Origin: Riptortus pedestris
Taxonomy: Eukaryota > Arthropoda > Insecta > Hemiptera > Alydidae
DNA: 64,000 bases
Direction: 5' to 3'
Assembly (NCBI GenBank): GCA_019009955.1
Contig: CM032233.1
Coordinates: 94,924,501-94,988,500 of the forward strand
Shown here in pieces: positions 58,991-64,000 of the stretch; within the stretch, counting starts at the first letter, position 1; every line of letters begins with the position of its first letter. The notes beneath the pieces were generated by a model, which saw nothing but the letters and a program-made list of their open reading frames with translations, was not told where the DNA came from and did no database searches. The translations under genes and the position numbers were made by a program.

Positions 58991-59845
58991 TCAGCTATCT
59001 TTATTATGTTTTTTTTTTCCAATAGCAGACGTTTCACCCTCCTGAAAATTAAAGAAATCCATAGTTTTCTTATAGAACACTTAGAAAAAAGAATTTATCA
59101 ACACTTGATTGATGTAACATACAAGGCCAAAAACAAGAATAAAACTGCTTCGACAACAATGTAATGTTGCAGAACACCATTTTGGAAGGTGGTATTAGAC
59201 CATTTCAAGGCGTTTAAGTCTAAGTCTGGTAAGAGAAAAATTCTGGAAGCCATGTACATATCAAAAGACCTGGAGAATGTAGTTTAATTTTAAAAATTGA
59301 CACAAGGAATTTAAATTGCCTATTATGCCGGTATAAATCAATTAAAGTAAATCTGGTAAATAAAGGTAGAAGGTTCAGGGGTGATATATATTTATTATTC
59401 TTAATTTATGTGATTGTTTGGCTGTGAACATTTTAAATACCAACTAACGTCTTGTTCTAACTTTTATTTAGTTATAATTTGTGTATATAATCTAGGATTT
59501 TTATTACTTTTATATATGATTACAGTTAATTATGGTATAGCACTTAATAGGGCTACAGAATCTACATTGTTAAAGAAAAGATATAGTTAAGAAATTACCA
59601 TTGGGTTTAAGGCTGTGCATTATAGGACTTTTATATTCTCCAGTGAAGAATTAAGGTTGTTTTTGACTTAGAGGAATAATTTTGAAGGCTCGTTAGTACT
59701 CTTAGTAACTAAGAAAATTATGGATTTCCTTAATGGATGAGAGACAAAAATTTACGAAGTTACCTGTATGTTTTTAGCAGTGTTATTGACCAGAAGGGTG
59801 AAACGTCTGTTATTAGAAAAAATATAATAAGGATAGCTTAAACCT
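58990..59845 (+). mobile_element. Penelope-like element relic with inverted end repeats
   Basis: About 50-bp imperfect inverted ends: AATAGCAGACGTTTCACCCT near 59023 mirrors AGGGTGAAACGTCTGTTATT near 59795. Between them, minus stops and shifts, frames read EHLEKRIYQHLIDVTYKAKN, then VVLDHFKAFKSKSGKRKILE and AMYIS. These fit the GIY-YIG endonuclease (R..EH...SA.AEH.....lE) found at the end of Penelope-like polyproteins. A CCxGAAGGGTGAAACGT motif downstream is typical of such 3' ends. The reverse transcriptase is absent. Confidence 0.55.
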
Positions 59846-59849
59846 TAAA

Positions 59850-60545
59850 TCCTTATTTTTTTGCATCAAATACTTTAATTGGTCGCAGTAAGGCCACAAT
59901 AAGAAAATATGTTTCATCAGACCGATAAAGAGTTTAATCTAATGTAGAAAACCAAATTAAATATACAACAAATAAAATAATTACCATATTATAAAGGAAA
60001 AGAGAAATTCATTAATACTATCGAGGTTGGAAAACAATTAGCATTGTGACTTCTATTGGCAAGATACCCAGTTACGAAAGTTACTTTTATACATTGAAAT
60101 AACAGAGGATGCGTAAACTAAACAGATCACTTGCAAGAATTACACGACGGCGTCATGTGAAATTATATTCTACAACTCATCCAAAATTAGAAAAACATTA
60201 TAAAATATAAAAAAAACCATCAAAACTCTGATGTGACAAACTAAATATTCAAACTTACAAAGATTAGTACTTAGGATGAATATACAACAATGGTCTTTAG
60301 AAGAACAAACTTTGTTCTCTAAATTTGTAAGAGAACTTAACCAATTTGCTATGAAAATTTCCTTTTCAGAGACTATCTGATCCGCAAATACTATATCGTT
60401 ATTATTAGTTTCGCTATTATTATTTTCTGTTGTTTATGAATTATTAATAGTACTTTAAAAAAAAAAATCTATTTATAAATGTTTGATTTTAATGGCTTTA
60501 TATTAAATGACATATATATTATATTTTTTCTTTGTTTCATGTAAT
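59850..60545. other. AT-rich sequence, possibly 3' UTR of the adjacent exon
   Basis: Contains a scrap resembling a family H hairpin end near 60107-60140 (GGATGCGTAAACTAAACAGA). An ATTAAA-type polyadenylation signal on the minus strand (complement TTTAAT near 60488) lies about 60 bp beyond the stop codon at 60548. Otherwise nothing recognised. Confidence 0.35.
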
Positions 60546-60547
60546 AT

Positions 60548-60752
60548 CTATTTCTTTTTGAACTTTCCAAATATGCCACTGTCAAAGCCTCTCTGATAGA
60601 ATAATGGTCTCAATCCCAGCGTTGACCAAACCTGATGGTGATTGGAGTCTTTAGCTTCCCATATTTGCTGCCAGAGATCCCGGACACGAGCATTCCTCAT
60701 CCAAGCAAGTCCAGCTAGCTCCTTCAAACTGCCAACCTCTTCCTCTGTCTTC
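60548..60752 (-). CDS. Candidate 3' terminal exon, unknown protein
   Basis: On the minus strand a frame open from 60772 to a TAG at 60550-60548 encodes about 69 residues with convincing protein-like composition. It includes TEEEVGSLKELAGLAWMRNA, RVRDLWQQIWEAKDSNHHQV and WSTLGLRPLFYQRGFDSGIF, ending GKFKKK. A plausible acceptor (GGCCGTTTCGCCAG) precedes 60752. There is no ATG at the upstream end, consistent with an internal-to-terminal exon. Sequence upstream on this strand turns straight into the minisatellite. I do not recognise the protein. A pseudogene or retroelement fragment is possible, but no transposon motif is seen. Confidence 0.4.
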
Positions 60753-60769
60753 CTGGCGAAACGGCCAGT

Positions 60770-61555
60770 CGATCAGAGAGCAATCAATCCTTAGTTGAGA
60801 CTCAAGAGGAGTCATGGAGAACGTTCCCTCTCAAATAGAGTTGAGTGGGATGAAACGACTTGTCGATCAGAGTGTAATCAATCCTGGAGTCAAGTTGAGT
60901 TGAGACTCAAGAGGAGTCGTGGAGAACGTTCCCTCTCAAATAGAGTTGAGTGGGATGAAACGACTTGTCGATCAGAGTGTAATCAATCCTGGAGTCAAGT
61001 TGAGTTGAGACTCAAGAGGAGTCGTGGAGAACGATCCCTCTCAACTAGAGTTGAGTGGGATGAAACGCCTTGTCGATCAGAGTGTAATCAATCCTGGTGT
61101 CAAGTTGAGTTGAGACTCAAGAGGAGTCGTGGAGAACGTTCCCTCTCAACTAGAGTTGAGTGGGATGAAACGACTTGTCGATCAGAGTGTAATCAATCCT
61201 GGAGTCAAGTTGAGTTGAGACTCAAGAGGAGTCGTGGAGAACGTTCCCTCTCAACTAGAGTTGAGTGGAGTGGGATGAAACGCCTTTTCTATGAGAGTGT
61301 AATCAATCCTGGAGTCAAGTGGAGTTGAGACTCAAGAGGAGTCGTGGAGAACGTTCCCTCTCAACTAGAGTTGAGTGGGATGAAACGACTTGTCGATCAG
61401 AGTGTAATCAATCCTGGAGTCAAGTGGAGTTGAGACTCAAGAGGAGTCGTGGAGAACGTTCCCTCTCAACTAGAGTTGAGTGGGATGAAACGACTTGTCG
61501 ATCAGAGTGTAATCAATCCTGGAGTCAAGTGGAGTCGAGGAGAACTAGAGTCTAG
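60770..61555. repeat. Minisatellite, 105-bp unit, about 7.5 copies
   Basis: The unit marker TTGAGACTCAAGAGGAGTC starts at 60795, 60900, 61005, 61110, 61215, 61325 and 61430. The spacing is exactly 105 bp except one 110-bp unit with an extra GTGGA. Units are nearly identical. Because 105 is divisible by three, the plus strand is open across the array (177 codons, 35-residue repeat LRLKRSRGERSLSTRVEWDE...). Unit conservation extends to every base, so satellite rather than protein is the simpler reading. Confidence 0.95.
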
Positions 61556-62310
61556 TGGGATGAAATGGTTACTCTATTAAAGTGGGAGCAATCCTGGAGC
61601 AATTTGACTCAAAACACTTGTACAATCGTGGAGAATGGTTCGTCACAACTAGAGTCGAGTGGAATGACCGGTGAGTACATTAGAGTGGAATCAATCCTGG
61701 AGCAAGTTACGTCGAATCTCAAGTGGAATCGAGTGGGGTGAACGGTGAGTACATTAGAGTGGAATCAATCCTGGAGCAAGTTACGTCGAATCTCAAGTGG
61801 AATCGAGTGGGATGAACGGTGAGTACATTAGAGTGGAATCAATCCTGGAGCAAGTTACGTCGAAACTCAAATAGAGTCGAATAGGATGGAATGACGAGTA
61901 GATTGGAGTGGAATCAATCCTGGAGCAAGTTAAGTCTAAACTCAAATAGAGTCGAGTAGGATGGAATGGCGAGTAGATTAGAGTGGAATCAATCCTGGAG
62001 CAAGTTAAGTCTAAACTCAAATAGAGTCGAATAGGATGGAATGACGAGTAGATTAGAGTGGAATCAATCCTGGAGCAAGTTAAGTCTAAACTCAAATAGA
62101 GTCGAGTAGGATGGAACGGCGAGTAGATTAGAGTGGAATCAATCCTGGATCAATTTAAGTCGAAACTCAAGGGGAGACGAGTGGTATAAACGGCGAGTAG
62201 ATTGGAGTGGAATCAATCCTGGAGCAAGTTAAGTCTAAACTCAAATAGAGTCGAGTAGGATGGAACGGCGAGTAGACTAGAGTGGAATCAATCTTGGGGT
62301 TGAAACTTGA
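61556..62310. repeat. Related minisatellite, 74-75-bp unit, about nine copies
   Basis: GTGGAATCAATC recurs at 61685, 61759, 61833, 61908, 61983, 62058, 62133, 62207 and 62282. The unit shares TCAATCCTGGAG(C/T)CAAGT and GAGTGGGATGAA-type segments with the 105-bp unit but lacks about 30 bp of it. The minus-strand 100-codon frame is a 25-residue repeat and is not considered a gene. Beyond 62310, about 62320-62440 keeps decayed relatives (GAGTCTAGCG, GAGTCGAAGA). Confidence 0.95.
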
Positions 62311-62736
62311 GTAGAGTCGAAGACAAAGGATCCTCAGGTGGAGTTGTTGAATGACAAATCGATCAGATTGGGTCAATTGGAGTCTAGCGAAATATAATCT
62401 CATAAAGTTTATTGGAATCATACTTTATGTCGAGTCGCACTATGTTGATCTCCTATGTTAAAAGAAATATAGACTTGAGTCTATTAGCAATTAGTTGAAA
62501 TTCCAGTCGAATATTTTGAACTCATTGATATAAGAAATTATGTATATGATTTGTTGACTTAATTATTGATAAATGAACATATTTTGGGCGAGTATGGCTT
62601 TGGATTCATAATTCCCTTGAAAGGTGAAGTTGTAATTGTTCTTCTGATTTTAAATGTAATTCTTTTTTTTCAAATTCTATGTAGAAAAAAAAGTAAATAT
62701 TAGACTGTTTTGAATAATTAAAAATGTTTTTTTGAG

Positions 62737-62738
<2 letters not shown>

Positions 62739-62785
<47 letters not shown>
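62739..62785. repeat. (TA)n microsatellite
   Basis: Uninterrupted TA run, not flanked by recognisable family H blocks. 62440-62738 is AT-rich with nothing recognised. Confidence 0.95.
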
Positions 62786-62787
<2 letters not shown>

Positions 62788-62872
62788 AAGAATAATTCTA
62801 TAAGAAGGATTATTTAATAAATGTTAGAATAATGATCGTCCCTCTTTGCACGTACATGTGCCATAAATACAG

Positions 62873-63029
62873 AAGAAAAAGCGTTAGAGCATTTAAACTT
62901 TGCGGTCGTGGGCGGTGTTGTATCTCTTACGAGAGAGAAAATAACTAGGGAGACAAAAGGGAATCCTTTTGGAGTGGCGGGGAATGAAAGAGCAATGCAT
63001 CGAAAGCTCCTCTTGGAACCGTTGGACAG
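62873..63029 (+). CDS. Weak candidate internal exon, unknown protein
   Basis: Between a possible acceptor (CCATAAATACAG) and donor (GGACAG followed by GTAAAT), one frame is open for the full 157 bp and reads EKALEHLNFAVVGGVVSLTR, then EKITRETKGNPFGVAGNERA and MHRKLLLEPLD. The translation looks protein-like but unfamiliar. A 108-codon frame is also open on the opposite strand, so openness alone is weak evidence. Confidence 0.22.
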
Positions 63030-63590
63030 GTAAATCGGATTGAAGCCAAGGTTAATTAGCTGAAAATGAGGGGAGGCTTCATCGGATACAGGCAATTTAC
63101 CCCAAGTATGCCTTTGCTCTCTCCCTAAATCCCCGCTCATCCTACGTCACTTATACCCACCATTATAAATCAATTTCTCTTCCATTACCTTCTCTATAAG
63201 GGCTTGCTATATGTTTGACTATCAATCGAAGAATTTTAGGAAGCCACGTAACCAAAAAACAAAAGAAATAAAAATGAACGGAAGCTCTCTATTCCAAACC
63301 ACCCCTATGCTGAACTAATTATCATAGTTTTGAAATGTTACCTAATTTCAGTCACTAGCCTTAGTTTAAATAAAAAATAAACTTATTTTACTATTTGTAT
63401 ATTAGAAAAAAATATTTTTTACATGTGTAAGAGGTTAATTGACTCGCCAGACATGTTCACGAACAAATTGTGACTACCAATTCAAACTTTTTTTCAGCCA
63501 CTCCCCCAACTTATAGGAAGCATCAGAGAAGTTTGAAGACGAGTCAATTGCCAAAAATTTGTCTTGGCTCCTACTAAACGTGAATGCCTT
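63030..63590. other. Low-copy sequence, nothing recognised
   Basis: Balanced composition to about 63150, AT-rich after. No repeat match in the window. Confidence 0.35.
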
Positions 63591-63685
63591 CATTTTAGCA
63601 GATTTCCCTTAAGGAAAATCAGCAATAGAGGTCCTACTCATGATGCGATTTTTGAATAAAAAAATTTGAAAATTCTATCCATCCG

Positions 63686-63857
63686 GGTTATATACAGGTT
63701 GCCACCCTTTTCTAGCCAGGGTGTAACTAAGGAACCCATTTAATGAGTCCGTCAATAAAATAAATTTCTATTGCCTAGAGCAGGAATCAAACTTGTCACT
63801 GGTTTACCACGCGAGATTAAGACCAACGCCTTAACCCACACGACCAACCTTAGCCCC
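63686..63857 (-). mobile_element. tRNA-derived SINE, second copy
   Basis: Colinear with 34932-35101 but with decayed promoter boxes: the B box reads AGTTTGATTCCTGCT on the minus strand. The 3' CACCCTGGCTAGAAAAGGGT stem-loop is retained exactly. Confidence 0.75.
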
Positions 63858-63925
63858 ATCGTATCCTCGTCCCCGAAGAGACCGGTGCCTTAAACCAGTG
63901 CCTTAGACCGCTCGGCCACTCTACC
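63858..63925 (-). pseudogene. tRNA-Leu(AAG)-like 5' two-thirds, fused to the SINE
   Basis: On the minus strand GGTAGAGTGGCCGAGCGGTC is followed by TAAGGCACTGGTTTAAGGCA and CCGGTCTCTTCGGGGACG. This gives a Leu-type acceptor and D arm, an anticodon stem CTGGT/ACCGG, a TTAAGGC loop (anticodon AAG) and the start of a long variable arm. The T arm and 3' acceptor strand are missing because the SINE head begins there. It is either a composite SINE head or a tRNA gene disrupted by insertion. Confidence 0.6.
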
Positions 63926-64000
63926 AGGTACAATGGGGCCTTTATTATACTAGATACATGCAAATTCCTAGCGCGATGACGTCATCAATTCAGGTTTCGC

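Larger units (their letters stand above)
63594..64000 (+). mobile_element. Family H copy split by a SINE, cut by the window edge
   Basis: TTTTAGCAGATTTCCCTTAA to about 63680 is the 5' block. After the tRNA-related insertion it resumes at 63936 with GGGCCTTTATTATACTAGAT and GCGCGATGACGTCATCAATT, matching the dimer-like subfamily. Confidence 0.65.

Noticed and set aside
60795..61555. 177- and 78-codon frames of the 105-bp array as a repeat protein
   Set aside because: Nucleotide identity between units is as high at third codon positions as elsewhere by eye, and the frame is open only because the period is a multiple of three. Satellite amplification is sufficient.
60770..62310. CRISPR array
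   Set aside because: Units are directly contiguous 105- or 75-bp tandem repeats without short repeats and unique spacers, and the window is eukaryotic.

Overview
This window looks like gene-poor, AT-rich nuclear DNA from an invertebrate, most likely an arthropod. That is an inference from repeat types: R1/I-like LINE remnants, a Penelope-like GIY-YIG remnant, piggyBac-like TTAA elements, tRNA-derived SINEs and a Helentron-like family with dinucleotide tracts. The species cannot be named from sequence alone. There is no bacterial-style gene organisation, no intact gene, no rRNA operon and no CRISPR array. Nearly all long open frames are read-through of dinucleotide repeats or of the dispersed repeat.

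The dominant component is one dispersed repeat, here called family H, with about 40 copies or fragments on both strands. A full copy (best at 42151-43066, 13151-13747, 45315-45942 and 47724-48348) starts with TTAGCAGATTTCCC inside a palindrome. It then has a conserved block, a (TA)n or (TG)n tract, a G-run block and a block around CGTCGGATCGAAAAATTG. It ends with GGGAAATCTGCT, a stem-loop ACGCAG-CCC-CTGCGT, and GACGGACTT. The asymmetric inverted ends, the 3' stem-loop, T-rich targets and the microsatellite core fit non-autonomous Helentron/DINE-1-like elements. No Rep/helicase partner is present.

Other layers sit around or inside family H. Positions 7365-10090 are a fold-back element with ATAACA-type arrays. 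Positions 11257-12066 and 15604-16384 are piggyBac-like relics. Positions 18881-20217 are a Helitron-like insertion inside a family H TA tract. Positions 24655-31570 are an inverted duplication with arms of about 3.1 kb and a third partial copy near its centre. LINE remnants lie at 38690-39350 and 57150-58225, a poly(A) retro-insertion at 46903-47275, a degenerate tandem array at 40680-41600 and 43075-43420, a Penelope-like relic at 58990-59845, a 105-bp then 75-bp minisatellite at 60770-62310, and tRNA-derived SINEs at 24286, 34932 and 63686.

Host coding sequence is sparse and unproven. The best candidate is a 3' terminal exon on the minus strand at 60548-60752. Weaker candidates are an internal exon at 21890-21980 (minus) and one at 62873-63029 (plus). 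None was assigned to a known protein, and they need not belong to one gene.
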